Part shown: piece after piece, positions 54,637 through 63,975 of the stretch
Layout: each line of letters begins with the position of its first letter
Position numbering within the stretch: the first letter of the stretch is position 1
Assembly (NCBI GenBank): GCA_013359135.1
Contig: JABWCN010000013.1
Span: 1 to 64,000 of the forward strand
Length of the DNA: 64,000 bases
Direction of reading: 5' to 3'
Source: Pseudobdellovibrionaceae bacterium
Lineage (GTDB): Bacteria > Bdellovibrionota > Bdellovibrionia > Bdellovibrionales > Bdellovibrionaceae
The notes under the pieces: generated by a model
The model's database searches: none
Seen by the model: the letters and a program-made list of their open reading frames with translations, nothing else
What the model was told of the DNA's origin: nothing
Position numbers and translations under genes: made by a program

Positions 54637-55767
54637 CTACAAAAAAAAGAGTAAAGTTCTATAAATAAATCCACTCAATAAAATAACTTTCCAAGAACTA
54701 AATTTGAGTTTTTTATTAAAAATCCAAAGACTCATCACAATAAAAATTCCCATAAAAGGTTTATCAGCCTTTGTACTTAAATCAAAAATACTCACCACAA
54801 TCATCACGGCAACAGCGGCAAGAGCCCCTTTTAAAAAGTTTTGAATTGTCTTCATTTGAATTAATTTATTGGTAACCTTTGGAAACCATGTCAACATATG
54901 AATCCAGCCTGACAAATAAACACCTAGAGTTGCAAGAACCGCTCCCTGTATCCCTAGAACTTTATATCCAATCAAAGTAACTATGACTAGCACTGGACCT
55001 GGAGTCATCTGACTTAATGACAACGCAGAAATAAAATCCCCATGAGAAATCCAATGAAATTGATTTACAAAATATTTTTCTAACATAGGAGCTATCGCTA
55101 TTCCTGTTCCAAAAACAAAAGATCCAGAGGAAAAACAAATTAAAAATAAATTCTTCAAACTTGGAGCTTGATCTATTATAAAAATACTCCCTAAAAAAGA
55201 AGCACCCATAACATTAACTGATAACACTCTCCGATCTGTCTTTTTTAATTCCACTAATAAAGAAAGCATTCCAATGGTCAAAATAAGGGCAAATTCATTG
55301 AAGTGAAAAAAAGATGCTAATATAAAGGCGATGACAATATATAGCCAAAATTTAACCTCATTCAAATAAGTATTAACTAAGTTATGAGCCGCATTGAGCA
55401 TAAGTAATATGGCACCCCATTGAAAACCCTGAATCCAGTACTTCACTTCTGTACTTTCACCATAACGATTAAGAAATACTCCCAAAATTACCATCATTAT
55501 TGAAGCCGGTAAAATCAACCCCAAACCTGCAAAAAAACCACCCCAACGACCTGCTTTTTCTTGCCCCAGATAAACAGCTGTCTGAAAAGAAAAAGCTCCA
55601 GGCATTGCTTTCAGCAGAGGTAAAACTTTTTTAAACTTTTCACTTTCAACCCAATGATTCGCATCTATAAGATCTCTCTGCATCATCCCAACTAACGCAA
55701 CCGGCCCACCAAATCCTGTAGCACCTAATTTCAAAAAATACTTAAATACTTGCCATACTTGTAACAT
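54637..55767 (-). CDS. chrA: Chromate transporter (CHR/ChrA family)
   Basis: A 376-residue CHR-family membrane protein in two homologous halves. Half 1 begins LKLGATGFGGPVALVGMMQR, with MPGAFSFQTAVYLG; half 2 has GSFVFGTGIAIAPML and MTPGPVLVIVTLIGY. The length matches the long, two-domain ChrA type that exports chromate in proton exchange. Substrate is inferred from the family. It is divergent from the Omp85-type gene with 80 bases between. Confidence 0.9.
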   Translation of the reverse strand: MLQVWQVFKYFLKLGATGFGGPVALVGMMQRDLIDANHWVESEKFKKVLPLLKAMPGAFSFQTAVYLGQEKAGRWGGFFAGLGLILPASIMMVILGVFLNRYGESTEVKYWIQGFQWGAILLMLNAAHNLVNTYLNEVKFWLYIVIAFILASFFHFNEFALILTIGMLSLLVELKKTDRRVLSVNVMGASFLGSIFIIDQAPSLKNLFLICFSSGSFVFGTGIAIAPMLEKYFVNQFHWISHGDFISALSLSQMTPGPVLVIVTLIGYKVLGIQGAVLATLGVYLSGWIHMLTWFPKVTNKLIQMKTIQNFLKGALAAVAVMIVVSIFDLSTKADKPFMGIFIVMSLWIFNKKLKFSSWKVILLSGFIYRTLLFFL

Positions 55768-55847
55768 CAGAAAAATATAGCCTCAATTAACTCAAAACGA
55801 TATCTTTTATTGAATTTAGTGTAACTCAATGTCATAGATGACATCTT

Positions 55848-56954
55848 ATGTGCTTATTTAGATTTATTTTAATGTTTTTTTTCATTGTCGACTTAACCTT
55901 TGCAGATCTTTTAAAAAAGACAGATTCTATAGCTGTTGAATCACCAAAACAGAAAAAAGAAAGCTCTTGGCTAGGATTTCCATTGGTCTATTATACACCT
56001 GAGACTAAGCTAGCTCTGGGATTACTTTCACTAAATCGTTTCAGTAAAGAGGCCCAAGGAAAAACTTCAAACCTTCTTGCTGTTGGTTCCTATACAGAAA
56101 AGCAACAATCTATCTTAAGTCTGACACCAAGATTTTATTTCGACGAAGGACGCAAAGAATTATCTGGAAATTTATTTTATTCCTATTACCCTAATAAGTA
56201 TTTTGGACGTTCGGACTATCAAGTCAATTCTAATTCTCCAGAGAACTATACTGAGAATAACTTTAATTTAATGGCCAACTACACTCACCATATTTTTTCT
56301 TACTTTAATACTCTATGGACAGTTCGCACTGATAAGAAAAAGTTTATTAACTATCTAGAAAACGGACAGATAGCTGAAGAAGTTAACCGTTATGGACAAG
56401 AAATAAAAATTCATAGTCTATCTTTTTCTCTGGAGTGGGACTCTCGCGATTACCCCCAATCTCCCCTCTCTGGCGAGCACCATCGAGTGACGTTAACGAA
56501 AAGCCAAAACGAAAATAAAACTTTTAATGATTTCACAAAGAAAGAATTAGAACTAAAAAAATTTTTCTCCTTAGGTGACAAAAAAGTTTTAGCAGGGCAA
56601 TTTTACTTTTCTCAAGTAGAAGGGGAAGATATTCCTTTTTCTTTTTTAAGTTCTCTTGGAGGAAATCGACGTCTAAGGGGTTTTTATGAAAATCGTTTTT
56701 TAGACCGCTCTTTGACTCTTTTCCAACTGGAATGGCGAGAAGATTTTTCTGAAAAGTTCTCAAGAACTTTATTTTTAGCAAGCGGACAAGTTGCCAAGTA
56801 CAATGAAGACCTCCTTAAAAGTAAAAATCATATGGCTTTTGGAATTGGACTACACTATTTACTTGATCATGAGAACCGAACCAAAATCAGATTAGATCTT
56901 GGTTCTTCAGAAGAAGGATTAAGTATTTATTTTGTAACAGGTGAAGCTTTTTGA
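55848..56954 (+). CDS. Omp85/BamA-type surface-antigen barrel protein
   Basis: A 368-residue outer-membrane barrel with a signal peptide (FILMFFFIVDLTFA). The C-terminal barrel contains SLGGNRRLRGFYENRFLDRS, the Omp85 lid-loop motif (here RRLRGF), and ends in Phe (FVTGEAF). No POTRA domains precede it, so it is a POTRA-less member like the patatin-linked or orphan surface-antigen barrels. It is not BamA itself, which would be twice as long. Its end overlaps the convergent gene by 28 bases. Confidence 0.85.
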   Translation: MCLFRFILMFFFIVDLTFADLLKKTDSIAVESPKQKKESSWLGFPLVYYTPETKLALGLLSLNRFSKEAQGKTSNLLAVGSYTEKQQSILSLTPRFYFDEGRKELSGNLFYSYYPNKYFGRSDYQVNSNSPENYTENNFNLMANYTHHIFSYFNTLWTVRTDKKKFINYLENGQIAEEVNRYGQEIKIHSLSFSLEWDSRDYPQSPLSGEHHRVTLTKSQNENKTFNDFTKKELELKKFFSLGDKKVLAGQFYFSQVEGEDIPFSFLSSLGGNRRLRGFYENRFLDRSLTLFQLEWREDFSEKFSRTLFLASGQVAKYNEDLLKSKNHMAFGIGLHYLLDHENRTKIRLDLGSSEEGLSIYFVTGEAF

Positions 56955-59497
56955 TAATAACTTAAACAAGTGGCAATACGCCCCACATTCCTGTTAACTA
57001 GAGTTTTAATATTTGAAGTAGCTTCACTTATTGATACTCCCGTTTTACCAGCTAGCAACTCGGAAGCCCTTCTTGCAACAAACTGTTGTATAGTCTCTTT
57101 ACCAGAAACTCTTAGTCCAGCATCTTGGATTATTTTAATTATTTTTTCAATTGATATTCTGACTCGTTCTTGCGCGTGAACTTGTTGTTGAGCTACCCAG
57201 TTAGGTGCGATGACAGCTCTAACACCTCCCCTATTACTATCAGTAGCATCAACGACAAAATCAACGCCCCCAGTTCCTTCCCAAATTCTTGACCACCAGG
57301 TCAGATGGGCTCTTGGAATATCTTTTGCTTTTCCTGTAATCACCGTCGCCATCTCTTGAAGACCTTGTTTTTTTAGCTCTAGCTTAACTTGATTGATGTC
57401 TATACTTGGATCCATCTCTTTTCTTTGTAAAGCAACAACTTTTAAGTTATTTATTTTCAATTTACTTAAAATTCTATACATCTCTTTTTGTGCTACTTCA
57501 CCATCGGTAAATACCATTTCAATATTCTTATTTTCCAACGCTTTTTTAATAATAGCCTCACGGTAAAGTTCTGTATTCTTTCTGACATACTCCCATTCCT
57601 CAGCTGTCGCACCATCCATCCCAACAGGAACTGTTTTCAAAACAAGATAGTCATCTTTAAATCCTAGATCATTCATTAAACCATTTAAGTATTGCCCTCG
57701 TGCTCCAGTCAGAGCTCTTGACGTCAACCAATCATCAATTCCATGAGGGTCAGCCAGAATTAATACTTTGGAAGTTTCAAAACTCCCTCTATGAAAACCA
57801 AAAAGTCCTGTTCCTGGGTGAGTTTTTGTATTGAAGGCATCAATACCATAAGTTTCAAAACTTTTGTCGTTACCTTTACTGTCTATTTTGGTCTTATCAG
57901 CTTTTGGTTTAAACAACAAACTACGATCAATTGTATTCATCATCAGTTTTGCAATTTCATTCCCAGGTCCACGATCAAAAACATAACGTTCAGCTAAACT
58001 TCTTTGCCTGACTGACCATAAATCATCAGCACTTTTTGGTGATGAAGGCTGACTCCATTTTGCTTTTTTGACAGTTTGATAATCAAACTTGGCTTTTTCT
58101 CTGGTCCCAGCAACTATTGTTTGTTTATCAAGCCTAGAAGCGTCAGCCCTTGAAACACGACGGTCCTCTGGAGCTCCGAACTCAAAGTAACCTTGTCTAA
58201 TATCGGCTCGTCCATACTCGTAATCAAGTCCTTCACTCCACCGGTTTCTCATTTTTTTTCCGTAAGAATCTTGATCTGGTTCAATGAACCAACCTGTTTC
58301 TTCTTTCAACTTATTAAGTCTAGTAAAAGATTCTTTCAAAGCTCTAGATGCTTGCTCAGGAGTTAAACGACTCAACGAAGATGGATGTTGAGACATTGTG
58401 AAAGCAATATTTTCTTGAACTAATGTTCCATCAGAAAGTTTCAAACCTTTAAGAGAATTTGTTTTTACTCCATTAATTTCTACACTTTCAAGATCATAAC
58501 CTCCAAGTTGAGCTGCATTTAAAACCCCACTCCCATAAAGCCCACCGTCAGTAAAAACCATCATAGAGATAGCTCTTGCTCCAGCTTCTCTAAAAGTGTC
58601 CAAGGCTAATTTCATATCATTAGGATCTGAGTAATCTAATTTTTTCTTTGCATCTTTCTCATTTACAAGAAGTTGATAAATATCACGCCCTTCCTTATCT
58701 ATAGGTACTGCAACCTCATTATTACCTCCTGCATTTTCCATTTTAGTTTCTGGAACTCTTAATTTCTTTAACTTTTCGTCAGTTAACTTAGCTTGTACTT
58801 TAGCTCCTCTTGCAATCAGAAACTCTGCAAAAGCATCACGAGCAGCTCCTCCAAATAAAATAAAAAGCCTCATACTTTCTGGGTTATTTTTTATCATCCA
58901 CTCCCAAAACTCTTCCCTTTTTATAACTATCTCACTCTCTTTTCCATTAGCCATAAGCCAAAACTCATTATCCACATATGGCATCATTCTGATGACCTCT
59001 ACTCCTCTATCATTTTTTTCAATCACTGGATGATTTAAAGCTCCATACTGGCCTTTAATCGTAGATAAAAAAGCATTAGTTGTTGCGATACTTTGGTCAA
59101 CACCGAAATAATTACCAATACTTTGAACCCTTGCTCCAAAACCAGAAGTGCCAGGTTGCTTAGCCGCTTCAGCGATATGAGTTGCATCTTGTCCCACGAA
59201 CAAAATTTTCACAGCGTTAGGATCAAAAGATGTTCTAGTAAGCATCAATCCAAAAGTATAACGAAACTTTTGTTCATCCATCAATTCCTCTGACATCACC
59301 ATATACTCTGGAAGTTCCGCATATAAATCGACTAACTCTCTTCCCGCTTTAGTTTGAGGGTCAGGACCAGGGTTATACTCCCACTTTTCCTCCCCTTGCT
59401 CTGCCAGTAATTGAACAGGTAATGAAATTTGCAATGCAAGTAAGAGACTTAACATCTTTTTAATAAATGAAGATTTGATTTTTAAACGATGACTCAT
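56927..59497 (-). CDS. Exported protein with uracil-DNA-glycosylase-like motifs, two domains
   Basis: An 856-residue exported protein (signal peptide ending LPVQLLA). KILFVGQDATHIAEAAKQ (GQDATH at 102-107) matches motif A of family 1 uracil-DNA glycosylases (GQDPYH), and SQHPSSLSRLTPEQASRALK (HPSSLS at 371-376) matches motif B (HPSPLS). LFILFGGAARDAF lies between them. The Tyr of GQDPYH, which excludes thymine, is replaced by Thr here, and the spacing between motifs is about twice that of E. coli Ung. A second domain (about 590-760) begins SKVLILADPHGIDDWLTSRA and looks related. Export of such a fold is unusual, and its substrate is unknown. Confidence 0.65.
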   Translation of the reverse strand: MSHRLKIKSSFIKKMLSLLLALQISLPVQLLAEQGEEKWEYNPGPDPQTKAGRELVDLYAELPEYMVMSEELMDEQKFRYTFGLMLTRTSFDPNAVKILFVGQDATHIAEAAKQPGTSGFGARVQSIGNYFGVDQSIATTNAFLSTIKGQYGALNHPVIEKNDRGVEVIRMMPYVDNEFWLMANGKESEIVIKREEFWEWMIKNNPESMRLFILFGGAARDAFAEFLIARGAKVQAKLTDEKLKKLRVPETKMENAGGNNEVAVPIDKEGRDIYQLLVNEKDAKKKLDYSDPNDMKLALDTFREAGARAISMMVFTDGGLYGSGVLNAAQLGGYDLESVEINGVKTNSLKGLKLSDGTLVQENIAFTMSQHPSSLSRLTPEQASRALKESFTRLNKLKEETGWFIEPDQDSYGKKMRNRWSEGLDYEYGRADIRQGYFEFGAPEDRRVSRADASRLDKQTIVAGTREKAKFDYQTVKKAKWSQPSSPKSADDLWSVRQRSLAERYVFDRGPGNEIAKLMMNTIDRSLLFKPKADKTKIDSKGNDKSFETYGIDAFNTKTHPGTGLFGFHRGSFETSKVLILADPHGIDDWLTSRALTGARGQYLNGLMNDLGFKDDYLVLKTVPVGMDGATAEEWEYVRKNTELYREAIIKKALENKNIEMVFTDGEVAQKEMYRILSKLKINNLKVVALQRKEMDPSIDINQVKLELKKQGLQEMATVITGKAKDIPRAHLTWWSRIWEGTGGVDFVVDATDSNRGGVRAVIAPNWVAQQQVHAQERVRISIEKIIKIIQDAGLRVSGKETIQQFVARRASELLAGKTGVSISEATSNIKTLVNRNVGRIATCLSYYQKASPVTK

Positions 59498-59697
59498 GCC
59501 CAGACCTCTTCCTCGATGGTCATCTATAGTACGAAATTAAAATCATATTTTCCACTGTAGAGTTTTTGACAGCAATGACAAATTTTGTATTCCGGTGAAT
59601 TTCATTTACAGTTCAATTCACTTAATCTTGACCAACTTAACAACACCCTAACTTGAGATTTCATTCATTGAGTTAACTAATCTAAGCTGGGGGAAAT

Positions 59698-61014
59698 ATG
59701 ATTTCAAGACGGAATTTCTTAAATTCAACAGGGAAAAAACTAGTAGCGTCCACAATAGGACTCAAATCTCTTTTTTCTTTTGCTCAGGGGGCTTCTTTAA
59801 ATACAAGTACAAGTGCCGCATTTATTTCTGTAATACAAGGTGACTGTTTTGATGGTTTTTCACAATTCTCAGTGCTCACTATTAACAGAAAAAATCTGAG
59901 ATTTTTTTTATTTAAAAACAATCAACTTATTGAAGAAATTCCAAGTCACATTCAAAAACACCCATCTTTTAATTCACGAATTGATAAACTCTTTGTAAAA
60001 GGCTTACAAACAGAAACTTATTATGAGCTTAGAATCATCGAAAATAATGCGGTAATTGATTCTCGTTTTTTTAAATCATTAAATTCTGATAAGCTCCAAT
60101 ACCGTATAGCACTTGTTTCATGTATGGATGCCAAACTTCATAAACCACAGATGTGGCAATCTTTATTACAACAACAAGCTGATCTCATCCTATTTATTGG
60201 CGATAGTGTCTATGCTGACGCTGAGACAAATGGACCAGCAAACGGCTTCCATTTGTGGAGAAGTTTTGCTAACTCTAGATTCACTTTAGACATTTACAAA
60301 TGGCGATACCTTGTACCTATTTTGTCTGTCTGGGATGACCATGATTTTGGACACGACAATTCTGGTAATTTTTATCCCTATATCAAAGAATCAACAATAA
60401 ATTTCAAAACTTTTTTTGCTCAAGACTATCAAGTTAGCCCTAACTTAACTCATGGTCCTGGGATTTCTTCAGCCTTCAAACTAGGCTCATTACTAATTAT
60501 TTTGCTTGATGGAAGAAGCTTTCGTCACCATCCAGGAACACAAGATTTATTTGGTATGTTTGGACTTAAACAAGAGACTTGGGTTTATCAAGTTATAAAA
60601 AACCATCCAGGTCCTATACTTTTGGTGAATGGTTCTCAATGGTTTTCAGATTCTGGTGTTGGAGAATCCTTTAATCATGACTATACAGAAAATTTTAAAC
60701 AATTTATAACTCATTTAAAATCTCTTAATAAAAAGATTTTATTCGCTTCTGGAGATGTTCATTTTTCAGAGCTCATTAGTATCCCTAAGAATATTCTTGG
60801 GTATCAAACCTATGAAATCACATCAAGTGCTATGCATAGTTTAACAGCACCAGGTATTCCACAGTTTTTTAAAACCAAGAATAGCTTTCTATCGACATGG
60901 AGACATAACTTTAATTTATTAGATTTTCGTACAACCTCATTTGGAAACCAGTTTTCTATTGCTTGTATGGGAGAATCAAATTCTGCCTTCTATAAGTATT
61001 CTTTTTGGTTATAA
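59698..61014 (+). CDS. PhoD-like alkaline phosphatase/phosphodiesterase, Tat-exported
   Basis: A 438-residue protein with a twin-arginine signal (SRRNFLNSTGKK). It has a domain of about 100 residues, then a PhoD-like metallophosphatase core. LALVSCMDAK-type start, LFIGDSVYADAETNG, WDDHDFGHDNSGNF, LLVNGSQWFSDSG and FASGDVHFSELI are all recognisable metal-site segments. It likely releases phosphate from phosphodiesters or phosphomonoesters outside the cytoplasm. It is divergent from the glycosylase-like gene (200 bases) and precedes the ParB-like gene. Confidence 0.9.
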   Translation: MISRRNFLNSTGKKLVASTIGLKSLFSFAQGASLNTSTSAAFISVIQGDCFDGFSQFSVLTINRKNLRFFLFKNNQLIEEIPSHIQKHPSFNSRIDKLFVKGLQTETYYELRIIENNAVIDSRFFKSLNSDKLQYRIALVSCMDAKLHKPQMWQSLLQQQADLILFIGDSVYADAETNGPANGFHLWRSFANSRFTLDIYKWRYLVPILSVWDDHDFGHDNSGNFYPYIKESTINFKTFFAQDYQVSPNLTHGPGISSAFKLGSLLIILLDGRSFRHHPGTQDLFGMFGLKQETWVYQVIKNHPGPILLVNGSQWFSDSGVGESFNHDYTENFKQFITHLKSLNKKILFASGDVHFSELISIPKNILGYQTYEITSSAMHSLTAPGIPQFFKTKNSFLSTWRHNFNLLDFRTTSFGNQFSIACMGESNSAFYKYSFWL

Positions 61015-61120
61015 ATAGGCTCGACCAAAGATCCTATTCATCCCAAAAAATAGTTTTTTATTAGTAAAAAGCATTTTTTTATATATCAATTATATGTCAT
61101 TCTAGTTATGGGGTGACATA

Positions 61121-62074
61121 ATGAAAATATTTTGTTTATTAGCTACTTTTTTTTCAGTGGCAACCGCTGCTGAATTATTGCAAACAAATCTAATTGATCT
61201 CAAACCAACTCAAAAAATTATTGGTCTTGCCTCTGCAGAAAAAATTTATACTGATAAATTCAAAGATGTAACCACTGTTGAGGAACTGGATCAACTTTTG
61301 AATACAGGAAACTCCTTTAAAGCTGCAAAAGGTCCAAAATCCGAAATTTATCTAACTGACGGACATCATCGAATTGTTGCTGCATTAAAAACACTCAATA
61401 GAATATGTCAAAACCAGTTTCAACAATCAAAACAAGAACAAGATTATAAACAATGCCTTAGTAAAATGAAAGTAAATCTAAGCATCGATAATGACTACTC
61501 TAAGTTAAATAAAGAAAATTTTTATCTAAAACTTTTTTCAGATGGTAACTGTTTTATTTCAAAAACACTCAGAGCTAATAATAAATCTTTGGCAAAAAAA
61601 CATTTTGCTAAGAAAATAGAAAAAGAACTTCCTAACAGCTTTGCTGAGCTAAGTGATTACCCTCTGAGAAGCGCTCTTGGAGATTTTTTTTATACACTAA
61701 AAGAAAAAGTTAAAGGTGAACACTTTGAAAATTATTTTGAATTTTTATTAGCTGAAACTATTGAAGACGAAGTTAGTATTAAGTCTGGTGAAGAATTTAC
61801 TACAGTATCGCAAGAGGCAATTTTCCAGTCACTGTTTAAAAATGAAAAGAAGATTAAAAACTTTCGATGTTTAGCTAGAAAAAACTCTCCTCACTGGGAG
61901 TTAGCTCAAAGAAGTATAGACGCTGCCATCGAAGAACTTTCGCTAAGATACAAGAAAAAAATTCAATTATACAAAGTAACTACAAAAGAATGTCTTACCC
62001 CCATCACAAGCAACTTCATAGATCAACCCAGAATGGTTCCTAATTCAACAGCTGAAAACCATTTTTCTAAATAA
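61121..62074 (+). CDS. Exported ParB-like (ParBc_2-type) protein
   Basis: A 317-residue protein with a signal peptide (CLLATFFSVATAAE). The mature N-terminal domain (about 20-150) contains the ParB-like LYLTDGHHRIVAAL-type block (EIYLTDGHHRIVAALKTLNR), placing it with the ParBc_2 group of putative nucleases. The C-terminal part (about 150-317) is helical and unrecognised. It has several Cys. It is unlikely to be a chromosome-partition ParB because it is exported. It follows the PhoD-like gene by 106 bases on the same strand. Confidence 0.72.
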   Translation: MKIFCLLATFFSVATAAELLQTNLIDLKPTQKIIGLASAEKIYTDKFKDVTTVEELDQLLNTGNSFKAAKGPKSEIYLTDGHHRIVAALKTLNRICQNQFQQSKQEQDYKQCLSKMKVNLSIDNDYSKLNKENFYLKLFSDGNCFISKTLRANNKSLAKKHFAKKIEKELPNSFAELSDYPLRSALGDFFYTLKEKVKGEHFENYFEFLLAETIEDEVSIKSGEEFTTVSQEAIFQSLFKNEKKIKNFRCLARKNSPHWELAQRSIDAAIEELSLRYKKKIQLYKVTTKECLTPITSNFIDQPRMVPNSTAENHFSK

Positions 62075-62328
62075 GCACTGTGTATAAGAAAATCGAGTAA
62101 TTAACCCTTTGGTTAATGATTACTTCACTCTGCAATTAAAGTTTACCTCCTATTGTAAAATCAAGACCCAACCACTGCTTTCCGCTATAAATAGTCTTTT
62201 TGTTTATCTCTCATTGTAAATAAAAAATCTCTTTTTTCTGACGTAAGCACAAAACACCAAGAGTTTGATTCAAGTATTGAAAGGCGTCTTCACGATTTAT
62301 CGTGATCCAAAATTTATGAGACTCATGT

Positions 62329-63276
62329 TTAAGAAATCAAATTCATTTTAGTATTTATTAAAAACTCTTTGAGTTCATTAACGGCTCTTGAAAGTGGTTT
62401 TCTTTTCAACCAGGCAATAGAAATTTCATTATTTAAGTTATCTTTGTTTCCTTTAAACAAATGTAGAGAAGTCCCTTCACGAATAATTTTTTCAATGATA
62501 TGATTAGGAAGTACGGCAGCCCCCATATCCGCTCTAATAAAGGCCGCGACACCTTGAACATTCATAGCCCAAACGCGAATATTCAAAGGTAAATTTTTTT
62601 TTCCAAAATGAAAATCAAACCATAATCTTATGATCGACTCTTTGTGATCATACTCTATAAAGTCTAGTTGAGTTAAGGATGAAAGCTTATCCTTTTGCTG
62701 ATTTTTAATCGCTACTTTTTTGATCTTAATATATTCCTGAGATGCAACTAAATTCAAAGTTTCTTGAAAGACAATTTTAGAATTTATCTGACGATCACTT
62801 TTAAACGAATCTATAAAAGCTAAATCAATTTTTTCATCACTTAATAAACCTGATAAATGAGAAGCATATCCATAAACAAAATCAAACTTTACTGAAGGAT
62901 TATTTTTAGCCCACTCAGCAATACTTGGAATTAAAATATTGTTTCCAAACTCTGTTGGAACACCAATTCGGATTATTCCCTCTAACTGCTTTGGTACGAT
63001 ATCGCTAAGTCTATCTAATGTCGATTCGATTTCTGTAAAAGCTTTTTTACAAACCAAGTAAAGTTCATCCGCTTGAGAGGTTGAAAAAAACTCAGCATGA
63101 TTTCTAACAAACAAAGTAATATGAAGTTGTTCTTCTAGCTTTTTTATATGTTGACTGATCCCAGATTGAGTAAGGAATAACTCTTGAGCAGCTAATGTCA
63201 TACTTTTCAAGCGGTAAACAGCTTCAAAGACTTTAAGCTGGTTAACGTTTAATTTACTTATAAAAGAATTTTTCAT
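62329..63276 (-). CDS. LysR-family transcriptional regulator
   Basis: A 315-residue LysR-type regulator. The N-terminal helix-turn-helix is clear (LNVNQLKVFEAVYRLKSMTL, then AAQELFLTQSGISQHIKKLE), followed by the linker helix and a substrate-binding domain (about 90-310, with IIRIGVPTEFG). The ATG at 63276 has AAGGA at nine bases; a GTG 11 codons upstream is rejected. It is divergent from the small secreted protein gene at 63419 and probably regulates it and itself through the inverted repeat at 63311-63341. Confidence 0.92.
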   Translation of the reverse strand: MKNSFISKLNVNQLKVFEAVYRLKSMTLAAQELFLTQSGISQHIKKLEEQLHITLFVRNHAEFFSTSQADELYLVCKKAFTEIESTLDRLSDIVPKQLEGIIRIGVPTEFGNNILIPSIAEWAKNNPSVKFDFVYGYASHLSGLLSDEKIDLAFIDSFKSDRQINSKIVFQETLNLVASQEYIKIKKVAIKNQQKDKLSSLTQLDFIEYDHKESIIRLWFDFHFGKKNLPLNIRVWAMNVQGVAAFIRADMGAAVLPNHIIEKIIREGTSLHLFKGNKDNLNNEISIAWLKRKPLSRAVNELKEFLINTKMNLIS

Positions 63277-63310
63277 GAAAATTTTTCCTTGCAAGAGTGA
63301 AATTGGCACT

Positions 63311-63341
63311 AGATATACATTAATTAAAATAATGTATATCT
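63311..63341. promoter_or_regulatory. 12-bp inverted repeat, candidate LysR operator
   Basis: AGATATACATTA (63311-63322) and TAATGTATATCT (63330-63341) form a perfect inverted repeat around a seven-base spacer. It lies between the divergent LysR-type gene and the secreted-protein gene, 35 bases from the LysR start. LysR proteins bind such interrupted dyads containing T-N11-A. Confidence 0.6.
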
Positions 63342-63418
63342 ATTATTATAAATAATTTTATTTAATATTCAAGTTCTCTTATAAATGCCTCAGAAAAACA
63401 AAAACATAAGGAGTTTTT

Positions 63419-63841
63419 ATGAAAAAAATTTTATTAACATTAATAACTATGGCTGGCCTAAACGCTCATTCAGCTAGTGGTTTCGATCAAATGTATCAAA
63501 CAGTTACATGTTCAATAGCTGAAAATATCCCGGATATGATGGTTAGTTTAAAAGTATTTGAGGGTGGCTTTGCTGGCGTACCTCAGCTACAAGTTATAAA
63601 TTACAATTGGGGCAGACCAACATCAATGCAAAACTATTTTACAAAAAAAACTTACGTAACATCTATTAATGGAGATAAGTTAGTTACTTTTACAGGAAAA
63701 GATATCAGATTAATTATCAATACAAGCAGATATGCTCCTAAACAAGGTTTTCAGTCTGAATTGATTCTTTCTCATCGTTCAAACAATTGGACTCGTAAAT
63801 TTAAATGTGATTTTCTTAGCCATGTACAAGTAAAAAATTAG
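63419..63841 (+). CDS. Small secreted protein, probably LysR-controlled
   Basis: A 140-residue protein with a signal peptide (KKILLTLITMAGLNAHSA). The mature chain has two Cys (VTCSIA and KCDFLS) that could form a disulfide, and several strand-like stretches (QLQVINYNWG, DKLVTFTGKDIRLIIN). It resembles no named family, but its build is similar to the small exported proteins at 14717. AAGGAG precedes the ATG. It is divergent from the LysR-type gene and followed by a strong terminator. Confidence 0.65.
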   Translation: MKKILLTLITMAGLNAHSASGFDQMYQTVTCSIAENIPDMMVSLKVFEGGFAGVPQLQVINYNWGRPTSMQNYFTKKTYVTSINGDKLVTFTGKDIRLIINTSRYAPKQGFQSELILSHRSNNWTRKFKCDFLSHVQVKN

Positions 63842-63927
63842 TCATTTGTCGGGCCAGAGAAAAACCTTCTTCACATACTTAGTGAAAGAATAATTTTCAG
63901 AGTTAGCTTCCGAAAATCAAAATCATG

Positions 63928-63975
63928 AAATAGTCACTATAAATCAAACTTTGCTTATAGTGACTATTTTTTTTT
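63928..63975 (+). terminator. Intrinsic terminator, 14-bp perfect stem with T-tract
   Basis: AAATAGTCACTATA (63928-63941) pairs with TATAGTGACTATTT (63956-63969) around a 14-base loop, followed directly by a run of T to 63975. It is the strongest terminator in the window and lies 87 bases after the secreted-protein gene. Confidence 0.9.

Noticed and set aside
61014-61038. Hairpin after the PhoD-like gene
   Set aside because: AATAGG pairs with CCTATT over only six clean base pairs with a mismatch and no T-tract; probably chance.
62097-62123. Hairpin after the ParB-like gene
   Set aside because: The stem is only about seven bases with a bulge and has no T-tract, so I do not call a terminator.
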